The notes below the pieces were generated by a model. The model saw only the letters and a program-made list of their open reading frames with translations. It was not told the DNA's origin and did no database searches. Made by a program: the position numbers and the translations under genes. Below, in pieces: positions 33,601 to 45,920 of a stretch of DNA of 64,000 bases. The stretch covers positions 1,713,925-1,777,924 of the forward strand of contig RDEW01000002.1 in NCBI GenBank assembly GCA_011109175.1. The letters run 5' to 3'. Origin of the DNA: Dicyema japonicum (taxonomy: Eukaryota; Dicyemida; Rhombozoa; Dicyemidae). The first letter of the stretch is position 1, and each line of letters begins with the position of its first letter.

Positions 33601-34055
33601 CAGTAGATCGTGTGATGAGGAATATTTCTTGTAAGAAAGAAGATTATTTTGAGGAAAGGCCAGGAAACTTTAAATCTGTGCTAAATGAGGACTTTAAGAC
33701 GTCGACTGAAAATTAACAACGATCTTGATGAACTAAGAGAACTTGAGAAAAAAGGGGACCTTGGATGAGAATGGTACAAACGATGGCTGGCGCGGCACAA
33801 GGAAACCTTAATTGACTTTTTTGTGTTCTCAGCGGTGCCGATAATAATTGAGCAACCGTTTCTGTGGAACGCCTTTATTCGTCAACAAGCTGGACTATTG
33901 ACCGAACTACTAAAGAAATTACTCAACAGTTATGGAGTCAGTCGAGCCTCAATTTGATGTGAAATACGTATTCTACTGTCTTTCTCCAACGCTTATGTGT
34001 TAGTTCTTGCTTCATTGAGAAAATTCCTGCCGAAAACTACTCTAAAGTTTAAATT
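33601..34055. other. LINE-derived or unassigned spacer
   Basis: Follows the RT fragment. I cannot read a tail domain in any frame. Confidence 0.35.
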
Positions 34056-34634
34056 TTGAATGAAGATCGATTAGCATCATCATTTCTACTAACATCTTTT
34101 TTACATGATCTGAAACTTTTCTTAAATAACGAAGAGGTTATTGATGAAATGAAGGATAACGTGAACTTTTATTTCAAAGCTATTGGCTTTGAAAATAAAT
34201 TGAAAAAGTCAGTCACCAATTCAGATTATCTAAAGAAGATGGGTGTTGATGGAATTGAGGGATATAAATATCTGGGCATACCGGAGAGTCCTAGCGGTCA
34301 GATTAAAAAGGCCGCAAATTATCGTAAAAACCATTCATTGGGACGTTTTATCGTGGATACCTTCTCTGGGGCCAGATGGCTGACGGCGACATACTCACCT
34401 AAAGACGTGGAACACAAGGCGGAGATCTGGAAAAGCCGAATGTACGAAGAGTCGTGGGAGCGAATACGGACGCATTTATTTCCAGTATCGGACGCAGGGT
34501 TTTTCGGAGAGATACATGTTCAGCGAAGGATTGCAAAAGGAACAGAGGACATCTTTTATATCATCAAGTACTACGGTAGAAAGGGATGGTCCCAGATTTG
34601 CAGGTTGTTCCTGAGAAGGGAGGATTTTGATTAG
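34056..34634 (+). pseudogene. NeSL/R2-type RT fragment (post-active-site region)
   Basis: A 192-codon frame reads SFLHDLKLFLNNEEVIDEMK (equivalent to the FMDDLKL active-site block, with H for the first D), then EGYKYLGIPESPSGQI. That corresponds to EGYKYLGVTETPKS at about 58,215 in the element at 56,251-58,440. Loss of the first Asp of the DD pair would inactivate the enzyme. Confidence 0.75.
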
Positions 34635-34877
34635 TCGATTGGAGAAGGGGAAGGTGTAGTATTTCGCTATAATCTGACCTTCGATGGTTCTCGAGGAAAC
34701 AAAATCGCGTATCTGTTTCAAACGACCCCGATCATCGGGGCTGGGAGGGATTGAGGATAACATTCGAGACATGTTTCGGGTAGTCACAATAATTTTTTTT
34801 GAAGATTGCATAGAGTGATGGGGATATTCTGGCGTTTAGGCTTGGGAGAGGAACTTCAGAGCTTCATTTCCAGATAG

Positions 34878-34955
34878 ATCGTATTAAACTAATTAGGTGA
34901 TTCCGGCCGCCTCCATCAGGTCTCTCATCTTTTTCCGGTGGACCTTCAGAGATCC
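34878..34955 (-). repeat. LINE-C 3' end, solo copy
   Basis: 78 bp nearly identical to 55,081-55,155 (TTAAACTAATTAGGTGATxC, CCGGCCGCCTCCATCAGGTC, TCTTTTTCCGGTGGACCTTC). That is the 3' terminus of the minus-strand LINE at 55,085-55,760. It is a heavily 5'-truncated insertion. Confidence 0.8.
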
Positions 34956-35690
34956 TGGATTTTTGATTCCCAGTGGAATTGATCAATAAACGGTGATTGG
35001 GTCGGGAAAGGAACAGATCAATTATTGTATTCACTACTTCAGTAATTACTTTAAAATATTTAATAGAATTTATATAATTATTCTAAAAAACTAATTTCCC
35101 CATCTTGGTTTCTTCATTCCGTCATTACTGTAAAATCCAATTCCAGAAAGAATCAAATGGATCATTTGATTTTCCTTATTACTTTGGATTATTCCTTGAA
35201 GATTTCTACAACTGTGCGTATGGACTGATTTTTGTGTTTAATGGACATGTCTTTTCCGGTTCTTGGATGTTTTTGAATGCACAAAATTGATTGTTAACAG
35301 CAACTTCTTTATCGGTATATCCTGGGCTAATGAATTGATGAGTAAGTCCTACGAAGTGTTAATGTGATTTCTTAGTGATTATTTTAAAATCTTTCAATTT
35401 TTTATATTTAATTATTATTATATCATTCACAAGTTTTAAATAAAAAATAATGAACCAAGTTAAACAACAGTAAGTTTAAATTAAATTATAATGTCAACTA
35501 AAACCCATCCATTAATGTTACTTCCACGAGCAACGGACGATGTACTAAATTTTCGGGCATGGGTGCTTACTATCAAATTAGTATTAATTGTTAACATATG
35601 CTCAGATCTTCACATAAAAATAATGTAAATTGATTAAATATGGAATTAAAATATTTTACCTTCAGTTGTAGTAGAAGTTTCGTTGATCAA
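34956..35690. other. Unassigned AT-rich sequence
   Basis: No gene recognised. A 61-codon + strand frame at 35,105-35,290 has no motif. Confidence 0.35.
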
Positions 35691-36135
35691 CTAAATCAAA
35701 AATATACCTCTGATAGGTGTTATAGTTGGTCGAGTGTTCATAAGCCGTCTTGCCAAACATTGTGAACAAGACCTGAGAACAACCATAACTTCATCTCTGC
35801 AAAATCCATAGACTAGATTCTTTAGAAGAGAAAGTAGTCCATCACGACCAGGATGTCCATTTTTGAGGTGAACATTTTCAATAAATATCCTCTTCTGTTC
35901 ATCTTCTTCCACAGAGAACACATGCAATAAAATTCCACTTTTTTAGAAAAAAAATAGCTGAGCCGGCAATGAGTCTTTTAGTCTGAGTAATGACGCAGTT
36001 CTTATGAAATTTCGTTTCTCCTTCAGCAAATTGGATGGTATAATTTGGTATCTCAGATAGGTCATTATTTCTTGCTTTTGTAGCAGAGTAAAATAGGCAA
36101 CCTTCATAACAAAAAACAAAAACAAGCGTGAGCAA
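35691..36135 (-). pseudogene. Integrase H2C2 zinc-finger fragment (gypsy/Ginger type)
   Basis: The minus-strand reading IFIENVHLKNGHPGRDGLLS, LVYGFCRDEVMVVLRSCSQC has HxxxxHxGRD...Y....(V)xxxxCxxC. This is the HHCC zinc site before the retroviral-type integrase core. A frame change separates an upstream part (NYTIQFAEGETKFHKNCVIT). No catalytic core is visible downstream. Confidence 0.7.
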
Positions 36136-36509
36136 AAATTTATTACTATTCTATCTGATGTTAGCCGTTAAGAAAATGAAAATTTGTGAGAAATTTAAAT
36201 ATTAAAATTACTAATCATTATAAAGATAGGAATTAATTTATTTATTGATTTATTTTTCATTAAAAAATTATTATAACGTCTTTAACGGCTCGTATTCAAC
36301 CGGTCACAATTAATACTATCGGTTATTTTTAACTTTTAAATTTTTTCCAAAAATATAATGTAGAAACTATTACCATCATTCTCATATTCAATGTTTGAGT
36401 TGTTAAAATTAAAAACCTGAATCTACTATTATCATATTCACTTGCATCTCTAAGTCTCAACGTATTTGAGCACGCTGGCGCCTTTTTGGACATAATCTAC
36501 GGATGGGTG
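36136..36509. other. Unassigned AT-rich sequence
   Basis: Nothing recognised. Confidence 0.35.
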
Positions 36510-36720
36510 AACAGACATCATGCAATGCCGCCATGGAAGAATTTTCAGCCATACTGACACTCGCGGAGGATTACGGAATGATCGGGGGCCAACTGATGGA
36601 TGCAGACGATCTGGACGAAATCAGGATACGAGGACGACAACGATCGGATGGAGAAGACTAACTGAAAGGATAATCGAAAAAAACGCACAAGCGAAATTAT
36701 CAACAGTGTTTACTGGTAAC
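36510..36720 (+). pseudogene. RTE-like LINE C-terminal fragment
   Basis: Two frames together give a short remnant ending GWRRLTERIIEKNAQAKLS. This matches NWKRLTRRIQERVAQAR at 21,360 and GKLVKRIVEERIT at 6,370. Confidence 0.6.
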
Positions 36721-36734
36721 GCGAATGTGCTTTT

Positions 36735-36880
36735 TTGTCAAATCCGCATATTCCCTTGCATAAGTTAAACAGTAAAGCTAATGAGACTTGTTTGAGAGTA
36801 TTGGACTTAATCTTCCTTCTACTTATGCTTGCCGAAAAAGTGTAGAAAATTTATGCCAGAAGCAGATTCACAGGTTTTAT
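36735..36880. repeat. Anonymous repeat R3, copy C (pre-insertion form)
   Basis: CCTTGCATAAGTTAAACAGT, GACTTGTTTGAGAGTATTGG, CTTCCTTCTACTTATGCTTG and AAAAGTGTAGAAAATTTATG are contiguous here. In copy B (17,928-18,900) the pogo-type element separates the second and third blocks. Confidence 0.7.
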
Positions 36881-37324
36881 TTTCATTCATTATATGACGA
36901 TGTTTTAAAAAATTTTGCGAGACGCGGTAGAACACATTCAGAACTTGCATTTCGGGGACGATTTATGTGAATCAGGAAGTACTGGAATCGAGATTATCTG
37001 TCAATCAATTACTTTCTATTAAAAAATGGAAAAACAACATACTTCTCCATATGTACACAACTATCTGAAAAAGTGTCCTTCCATATCAGAGAAATTTTTC
37101 TTAATTGCCATACTCCAAGGGAACTCGTTCGCAATCCACGCAGCAGGCTTCCTCAACTGACATTTGTTTAATTGTTAAAAAAATTTTTGTTGAGAGAAAT
37201 TTTTTTATTAGAAAAATTACTATCTAAAGACCGAAATTTTAAAACCGAAAACGTTTTGAATTAGATTGTTCTGTATTTTAATAAAAATTTTGATTAGTTT
37301 TTCTTTATATTAAAAAAATCATTT
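36881..37324. other. Unassigned sequence
   Basis: Nothing recognised. Confidence 0.35.
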
Positions 37325-37420
37325 TTTGTAGATAAATTTATCATAAAGTCAAAAAAGGTCAAAATTTTGAAATTTAAAGTCAATTTTTAGGTCAAAATTT
37401 CCGATTTATAAAGTCAAAAT
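37325..37420. repeat. AAGTCAAAATTT iteron-like tract, copy 2
   Basis: Spaced AAAGTCAAA, GGTCAAAATTT and TAAAGTCAAAAT units, as at 15,440-15,625. Confidence 0.5.
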
Positions 37421-38059
37421 AAAAATCGCCCTACTAATCAGATATACCCGAGGGCTGAGATCTTCAAATTAATAGAAGCGACAATTTTGACAGACCAGGT
37501 AAAGGGAGAGATACCATTAATTTTAGATGAGATCCCTTTCTAGAACACAAATTTAGTAAAAACCAAATTCGAGAGATCAAAGAAGCATAGAACATAAATC
37601 TTGAATTATGTAATAACGTGTGTAGACGATTAATAAGCCAGACTATTAATTCATTTCAGTTACTCCAAGTTATCTGTTCAATATTTTATTGTTTACAAAA
37701 CTTTAAAACGAAATAAGACATTAAAGAAAAAATAATTACAAAGCACGATCCTCAGACTTTTCTCAACAGGCGTTCATTGAGAGTCCTAAAAAGTAATAAG
37801 AAACAAAACAAAGTTTAACGAAAGATTTCAAAACTGTTTTTTACTATTTAATCCGTTCACAGTAAAGGCTTCTGCACCCCATTTTCCCTTTCGAGGATCA
37901 TTTAGATCAGTGGTTCTCAACGAAGGGCGATGGTCCTCGAGGAGCTCATTGTCATGTGAAAAATTAAAGACGATAAATAATCGAGTGAATATTAGTTATT
38001 GGTTAAGACATGTTTTTTGGCTAAAATAATAATAATATAATATCCAAAATAAACAAATT
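37421..38059. other. Unassigned sequence
   Basis: Nothing recognised. Confidence 0.35.
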
Positions 38060-38350
38060 CTCGCCTCCTCTCGGCCTCCCTCAACAGTTTTCGCATCTTT
38101 CTCGGTGTTCAGACTGCGTTCCTGCGCATTTCCGATATGGGCGGGGTCCACATACTCGAGTACTTCGCAGGGGTACTGTTCCAGTCGCCTCTATCATATT
38201 TTCATGGTTTCTGGGCAGAATTTCCATACGGGAAGACTTCCTTAGTAGGTTTGCTGCCTTCACTTGAATGTTGCAGATCTTGTCCAATTTCGTTGCAGCA
38301 AGGTTAGATTGTGTCCTATTGTAGACTCGCTAAACTGTTTGTATATGACA
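38060..38350 (-). pseudogene. Possible LINE thumb/tail fragment
   Basis: The minus-strand reading LDKICNIQVKAANLLRKSSR, following a VYKQF-like segment in another frame, resembles the (K)LDxFxxKxLRxLL thumb of RTE-like LINEs. No tail motif confirms it. Confidence 0.35.
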
Positions 38351-39567
38351 TCCAGTTTTGGTTCAATAATAATACTAAATTATTAGCGTGATTTCTAGTA
38401 CTTCGTGATGACTCCTGTTCAAAAAAAGTTAGAATCTATAAAGAGGAATATATTTTTTTTGGATTCATTAAAAATCCTCAGGATCTTCATAAACCTTTGT
38501 TTGCAATGTGGTACAGTGTTTTCCAATGAGGCAATGTAGCCATCGCGCTTAATCGAACATTTAAAGCGTAAACACCACAACTCAATTGGAAAAAAACAGA
38601 AATTTTTAAAATTAAAAAAATTATGAAAGAAAAACACTTTAACTTCTCGTTTTAATAAAGAACAGGTTTTACGATTTGTAAAAATATACGATTCCATCGT
38701 TGATTTTTTTAAATTGATAGCATCAATGTTCGGTAAAGAAATATCCAGAAACTTCTGAATCCAAGACTTTGGATTGCTTTCGTTGATTCCCCGTCATGGA
38801 TATTTTGATGCGGGATGGAGTATCCTCAATTTAGACCTATGAAGTCATTATAACTAAGAAATAAAGTCATCATATCGGATAGGACGATGGCTTCGAGGAT
38901 ATACTTAATTCTACAAATACTGTTGATAAACACTGACGAAAATATAATTGGATAACATGACGCAAGTCTTGTGGAACGGGAAAAGATAAGAACAGATAAA
39001 AAACAGAAATTGCCTCTTTTGGTCATGTATATTTTTTGTCACATTATTTTCTAATTTTTGAACGTGCAAGATTGATCAAAGTTTTATCAAATAAATCCTT
39101 GACTAATCAATTCATTACGTAGCTTTTAGTCATAAAGAAATTATGTGAATGCCAAATTTATTATTATATTTTTCAATTTACTTTCATATTTTGGAGTTTC
39201 ACTGAGAATTATTGATTTTACGAACAATTGCATATTCTTCATTAATGAAGTCGGAAGACAAGTAGAAATAGTCACAAGGTCTAACTTTTCACCTTTGAGA
39301 ATGGGAAAAAATGTCATCGGAAAAAACGAAACAAAATAAATGTACAAGAGGAGATATAAGGATTGCACTTACGAAAAGAAAGGAAATTTAGAGAATCTTG
39401 TGAATACTCATAAACCACAGATCTCATAAAACTAATGATTTTTAAATAAAAAAATAATTCTTAAATAATTTCTGTATGTGGTAGTAACTTTTTACTTGTG
39501 AAATAAGGGGCGAAAAAAAATTTGCGGGGGCGATTAAATAAAAAGGTCGAGAACCAGTGATTTAGAT
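38351..39567. other. Unassigned sequence
   Basis: AT-rich. A 92-codon minus-strand frame at 38,419-38,697 and overlapping frames near 39,141-39,368 have no recognised motif. Confidence 0.35.
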
Positions 39568-42500
39568 CATTTTTCTTGTGGCTCCTGCTTCTCCCCTACG
39601 AATAATTTCACTTCTAACAAAGGAGCGTCTTTTTATAACTCCATGTGGATCATCATCCAAGTCCTCTTAGACTAACCATCCAAAAATCCGTCTCTGTTGA
39701 AGTCTGGCGAGAACGAATATGCAAACCTCCCAAAAGGCCAATCTAAAGAATATCTCACCTCCTTAATAAATAATTCATGAAAAAACTCTTTAATATGATT
39801 CCTCAGATTGTCCTGCTATAAAAGCCAGATTTAATAATCTGGACCAAAAGAACTCAAGAAAAATGTATTAGGGATCAGACCTATTGAGATGAGTGCCCGT
39901 GTGATGGAAATCACAAATCTCTCGTCGTGAAAGAAAGTTTTGAAACACATACTTTATAATATGGAAACTGAGGATCTCTTGTAGTTGATTTTAGGCGTTC
40001 ATCAATAAGACTTGTTCTCGATAAGACTCATCAGCCCCACCAAGTGAGAAATTCAGATTACCCTATCTTTAACGAAAACATATAAAATTAAATCTATCTA
40101 ATTATGTTAGTTGTATGTTGTTTATTGTAAAGTTTAGAAGAATCATCGGCTACAAAAATTAAAATATTCAACCTCTTGTTTAAAGTCGCAAATAATGTCT
40201 TAATGTTGAATTCTGTGAGATTTTTTCTAAAATTAATTTTAACTGAGTAAACTTTTTATAAATAAAAAGGCCAAGAGCAGCAGCAATGGCAACAACAATT
40301 GCGAAAAAGATGCCGAATCCTATAGCCATGCTCTTTTTGGATGAACCTATACGTTTCTAAAATAAACTCTTACCTAACATTGAAGATGCAGAATACGGAG
40401 AATCTACGAATAAGAAGTGATTAATTTACGATATCCAACACAGACTGCTATGTGTTCTTCTCTACATCTCGTGGCAATCCATGATCCATTATGAGCGACA
40501 GTAATGCAAACAATTTCATCATCATTATAGGTTGGCTCGTTGGGAGCCCATGGAGTACTTTCCTAATAATACAGAGTTTTACAAAACCGGTTTATCCCCA
40601 ATCCACGTGAGAGTGGTATCATTCCAAAAAATTCTATAGTCCATGAAAAATCTTTGATGTTTTATTTCTAGAATAATGATTGTGATCACTTTGATTGAGT
40701 TTATTTACGATATTCTTATCATCCGTCTTTATCATCGAGAGACCAAACTGAGAACAGAGTCTTGAAGAATCGTGATAAGATAACGATCTCCCAAACATTG
40801 TGTAGATTTTTGAATATATTTTAATTGAAGCAGTCTCATTTTCCAAGTCTAAAAAGTTACTGACAATTATACGCCAAAAATTATTTGTGCAGTTAATATT
40901 GGAGTAATTATCTAGAATAAATAAAAAATAAAACAATTATTATCATTTTTATAACAAATGAATCTAGTCTTGTGACATTTATCGTTAATCCATTTTCCTG
41001 AAGCATATTGAGCATAAACACATCCATATTTTTGTGGTTCCATGGATAGCCCTGTCCCAGTTAGTAAAACTCTATAAATGTAAGTAAAAAAACTGTTTTA
41101 GCATCTCCTCTCATGAGCACGCCATCAATGTAGATTGATCCAAAGTAAATTCCAATATTAATTCGACATTCTCTATGACTTAATTTTTATTAAGACCAAA
41201 AACAGCACAGTTATCCATAGGATTAAACGGAGAATAGAGAACCGCATTTCTCATAGCACAAACAGTCACGGCCTCTTCCCGAGTAGACAAGAAGTCAAAT
41301 ACATAAAACGAATTCTGGAAATAAAATATCTGAGAAAAATAGTCTAAAATTAATTGTTGGATTATACGGAATTTATTTTTTTCACTACAAATCTTTGAAG
41401 TTGCCCCATTAATAACAGAATCTATTTTTTGTATTAAAAATACCAGTTTCACAAATAATATGTGCAGATTCTGAACAGTCAATGGTGGAAAATTCTCCAT
41501 TAGTAAAATCACGAACGACGCATTCTTTATCAATGAGATTGAGTGAAGTCCACGGTAGGTATGACTAAAATATTGAACTCTTAAAAACCGCTAAATAATT
41601 TTTTTCTGTCATATAGTTATTTTTTCCCTGTCGTGGTATCCCGACGAAAGATCTGAAAAATATTAACTCTAAAATGGTTTATATTAACACAGATTACCGT
41701 GAATAGCACAGTTTTCTGTTCCATCGTTTGGGATGAAAATATATCCGTTGTGATCGTATTTGCAAATACGTTTTGTTGTCGCATAGTCTTTGACGACATT
41801 ATAAATGTAATATGTGTGTCCTCTGAAGGTCACCATACTGTCGTAGGGTACTAAACTTATAATTTATCGAAAACTGTTGATCTGCTTTCCGTAAGTTATA
41901 TTGATTGCATTTGAACGGATGTATCTATTTTGATACTTATTACTACCAGATTCGCAAATCCAATAATTCAAATCATTTTCATTTGTAACTTTCCATTTGC
42001 CAGAACTTGCTATCATTGTTACTCCCTTCCAATCGTCATGTATTGGAAAATCTGATCAAAATTGGAGTAAGTCTATATAAAATGCAATATTACAATCGTT
42101 CATTAATCGTGAATTTACAAATATCTGATCCTATAGCTTTAGTCTTTCAACTCCAATCGTCCTGTCTTTGATAATAAGACCTAAGATTCCATTAAAGTAA
42201 CCAGCTATTAAGTCATTTTCTTTTTGATCTTGTATGTCGACAGCATATATCCAAAATAACATTGACCTTGTACATCATGCATTCAGATTGACATCTGAAA
42301 AATAGTATGCATGACCATTGGAATTATATATAGGTCCTATAGTACCCAGTGTTCCAGAACATTCGTCAGTACAAGTACTAAATTATATCATAACTTTACT
42401 GAGTAATGCCCAAAGATCAAACATTGACTTGTGTGTGTAATTCCCAATTTATAGAAATATTAATGAGGCGGTCATTTAATTTATCAAATTTGTTTATTGT

Positions 42501-43210
42501 GTAAACAAATATTTCTATTAATTGCTTTGAAATTGACGTTGATTTATTATTCGAAAACAGAAAAAAAGAATATTAGTAACGAATCACACTCAACTGGTAC
42601 TATCGATATTGTTAAGTGGTTATTCTCAATGCTTGAATACCATCTACGTTCGCAAAGGCATCACATTCAGATTTCGTTGACACCACTTTTACTTAATCCC
42701 CGTCCCACTTCGGAGGTTTAGGAAAAACGAAAGCTGTCTCTAAACCCTAATCATTTTTATGTGTTAATTCAATATTATAGAAATAATAAGTATAAAAAAT
42801 GTCATTTATAAAACATTAGAACAAAGAGTTGACCGAAACTATTAATATTTTTTAACAAAACACTGCCCTTCCATAAAGGAGTAGGTTTGTTTCCATTATT
42901 TAAACCCATTTTAGGCAGAACTAATGTAAATATTGTGAAAATTACTACTTCCGTTCTGTTAGTTTAAATTTATGTGGTAACCTCGCCTTGTATATTTTTA
43001 ACATTGATTGAGTAAGACTCAACTATCAAAAACTGTAACTCTCATTTTCATTTTATTTTCATGAGTGGGTCGATTTTTGGAAGAAATAGCTTATTAATTA
43101 AACGCAGTTAACAACTATCAGAAGTTTCAGTCAAGGTTACTGCAAAACAATTTACTTGAGGATCTGAAGGAAATGCGCACCAATAAGTCAGCTGCTTTCT
43201 TATTTGAACT
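39568..43210. repeat. Segmental duplication, copy 2
   Basis: Second copy of the 26,415-30,222 block, same orientation, displaced by about 13.15 kb. Most differences are substitutions and 1-4-base gaps. Introns are as well conserved as exons over long stretches (for example the 22-nt signal-peptide intron is identical), so the duplication is fairly recent. Confidence 0.85.
40180..42424 (-). pseudogene. Four-CTLD receptor gene, copy 2 (damaged; stop before membrane anchor)
   Basis: It has the same 14-intron plan as copy 1. Several parts are better preserved: the reading FFMDYRIFWNDTTLTWIGDK and EPTYNDDEIVCITVAHNGSW in CTLD4, and FIPNDGTENCAIH in CTLD2. Damage: loss of four bases after the signal peptide (near 42,370) followed by a degenerate CTLD1; gaps in CTLD3 near 41,046 and 41,160; and a TAG at 40,357-40,359 just before the anchor. 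Beyond that TAG the frame continues with a conserved anchor (GFGIFFAIVVAIAAALGLFI) to a stop at 40,180. If CTLD4 is still expressed, the product would end before the membrane. I lean to pseudogene. Confidence 0.72.
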
Positions 43211-43224
43211 TTATGACAAAATTT

Positions 43225-43360
43225 TAGCAAATACCCCATGGAATTTTGGAGGGATTTTAATGGGAATTTATATTGTTTAAATGTTTTTGATAAAAATTTA
43301 ACGTGGAACAATACCCGCAAACAATAAAAAACAAGTGTTCAGATTTGAGAAATAATCTAA
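43225..43360 (+). repeat. Anonymous repeat R4, copy 2
   Basis: Matches 7,735-7,860 (GGGATTTTAATGGGAATTTA, CCCGCAAACAATAAAAAACA, CAGATTTGAGAAAT). Confidence 0.6.
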
Positions 43361-43834
43361 ATTTGAATTTTACCTACCATCCAATTATTCTGGAAATAAG
43401 AAAATGCCAAGATAATTTTTACCATTTGGAAGCAATTAAATTTATAGATTCAGGCAAATTTGAACACGGTCTGTGTGATTTCAATTTATATCCTAAAAAA
43501 GCAATTAAATGCCATTAAAAGATGTTAAAAATGCAAAATTAAAAATTTTTGTCCACAATTTTTTGCTAACTTATGTAATGTCCTGGAACAACTATTTTGG
43601 TAGAAAGAAGTTTTTCCGTATTAAAAAAAATTCTCGAAAAAATGAAAACTGAAAATTTAAAGATTATTGATGCTATATTTCAATAAATTTTGATAAAATT
43701 AAGTTAAAAACATTAACTATGCGAAATTAATAAGCTCATATTTAATTTTTAAGGTCTTAAAATATTTATATTTGAAAGTTATACTTCAATCATTTTAGTC
43801 ATATTTGTGGTTGCCCTAGTTATTGCTGGAGATC
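43361..43834. other. Unassigned AT-rich sequence
   Basis: Nothing recognised. Confidence 0.35.
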
Positions 43835-44150
43835 GGCCGCGTAGCTACATTGGCTATTGGTCGAATATTTCTGTTTGTTTTGTCTGTTCCTCTTCTTCCC
43901 TCTCCTACTACAGTGGCGTGATGTGATCCACCAGTCTCTGGTGGCGCAGTGACAGACTGGCAAAAAAAGGATCATTTGCTCCATCCCACTCCACTGGAGG
44001 TGTTTCCATAACTGCAAAGAATGGACGTATTTCAACTGTATGAAAGTTCCGGATTGACTTGTGTGACTTTAAAGGAGTCTTTCTGTAAGTATGGGTAATG
44101 GATACACTTAATTAGTTGTTTACTGTTAACTTCTTTTTCGACTTTATAGT
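43835..44150 (+). repeat. Anonymous repeat R2, copy 2 of 3
   Basis: Starts GCCGCGTAGC, then TGTCTGTTCCTCTTCTTCCC, GATGTGATCCACCAGTCTCT and CCCACTCCACTGGAGGTG. The 3' part (GACTTGTGTG...GGATACACTTAATTA) is also seen at 45,120-45,235 inside the foldback-like element. Confidence 0.65.
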
Positions 44151-44510
44151 ATAACTGCTATGATGCTATAATTTTTTTAATAAATGCTATAACTGCTATT
44201 TATTTATTTAAAACGAGGAATTACAGACAAAATAAAGGAAATAAGCCATCAGCTGACCAAAAACACTATTCTTTTATCGTATGCGGATGATCTCGTGGTC
44301 GCAGTGAAACATCGAAGAATCGAGGGGTCCTTGCAAGATCTACTAAACCTGATGGGTCTTTGGTTCCTGAAGAACCGTTTGAATATATCACTATGAAAGT
44401 CACGTGTAAGGTTCCCATTCAAAATGGCCTCTTTCAAAATGGCCTCCAATTAATTTTTTCAGGTTTTTAGATAAGTTCAATAAACATTACGAGATATTTA
44501 CAATGTGTTT

Positions 44511-44645
44511 GCCATCTTTAGGTAAAAAAGTCATCTTTTTTAAATCTTATAAAAATTGATTTTAAGGGGTCCTATGGGTAAGTGGAACATTTAACCAAGG
44601 TCCTCGACATCTTTAGGTAAAAAAGTCATCTTTTTTACAAATCTA
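44511..44645 (-). repeat. 94-bp subterminal units, left arm
   Basis: Units of CATCTTTAGGTAAAAAAGTC followed by ATAAAAATTGATTTTAAGGG and GGTCCTCGACATC, spaced ~95 bp. They are the reverse complement of the right-arm array. Confidence 0.85.
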
Positions 44646-45654
44646 TGGTTAATTTAAATCACATTTTCCTATTTATATCTTCATTATTTATGTCGTTGAA
44701 TATTCTAATTCTAATATTTTTTATCAATATTTTGTCATTGATGGAAAATTCTGCAATTTATCCGTGTGTTTGGAAATGACTTTTGAGACGAGTTTATTGC
44801 TCTTTTTTTAAAATCTGAGACAATAACTCTTGGTTCTAAATCCAGAATGAGACGTTTAATTGTTAGAAGCATGTGTCATATTCATTTTCAGTTTTTGATG
44901 TTAAAAACAGAATATTATCGGAATTATCACCGATATTGTGAATAACTGCTTCAAAGGAAGAGGGCAGACAGAAAAGTCCCATCAATAGACCATATTTTAT
45001 GATTTTTAATGGTGTTGTCATTTCTGAATTAAAAAATAACCATATTTGTCTCAACTTCTGAAAAGTTTAATCATTAATATACCAATATTTTGGCAAAAAC
45101 TGTGTCCATACTGATAGAATCTATGTCCCACAACTATAGTTCTCGATGGACTTGTGTGCTAAGAAGACCCGTCATCAGTGTCCGTGACATAGGGAATTGA
45201 ATACACTTAATTATTTGTTTATTGATAACTTTACTCTCGGTTTATTAGGAGTTGATAAAAATTTGGTTAGTAGACACATTATAAATATTAATAGAAAGTT
45301 ATTTTGGAAATGGCAGGCTGGCTGATTGCAAGTTCAGTTCGGCAGGCTATAATAGAACTTTTATGGACAAATTAATCATATTTTTAGTGAATATAATTGT
45401 AAAAAACAATCAATAATGTAATTAAATTAACACAGGCAACCATCCAAAGTGGACCCCGCTGACATTATCGACGTTGCGTTGCCTTTCACGATTGCAACAG
45501 AGATCAACTGGAGAAGCCACAGGGTCTCACTTATCGTGGCTTTTTAGTGTAGCTAGGCGTTCAAGTTTCTTTAGAAAGCGAAGCGATTTTCCACTTATTC
45601 CTCCAGTTGTCTCAACCATAAAAAACCAACGTATTCATAATTTCTTCCATTTTG

Positions 45655-45920
45655 TTTCACTTACCCATAGGACCATTTTAAATCAATATTTATAAGATTT
45701 AAAAAGATGACTTTTTTACCTAAAGATGTCGAGGACCTTGGTATAATGTCCCATTTACTTATAGGACCCGTTTAAATTAATTTTTATAAGATTTAAAAAG
45801 ATGACTTTTTTACCTAAAGATGTCGAGGACCTTGGTATAATGTCCCATTTACTTATAGGACCCGTTTAAATTAATTTTTATAAGATTTAAAAAGATGACT
45901 TTTTTACCTAAAGATGTCGT
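45655..45920 (+). repeat. 94-bp subterminal tandem array, right arm
   Basis: The marker GATGACTTTTTTACC starts at 45,706, 45,800 and 45,894, an exact 94-bp period. Units 2 and 3 are almost identical; the first differs slightly. Confidence 0.92.

Noticed and set aside
45474-45695. Transposase gene inside the foldback-like element
   Set aside because: The 73-codon frame has no DDE motif and is AT-rich low-complexity sequence partly within the tandem array.
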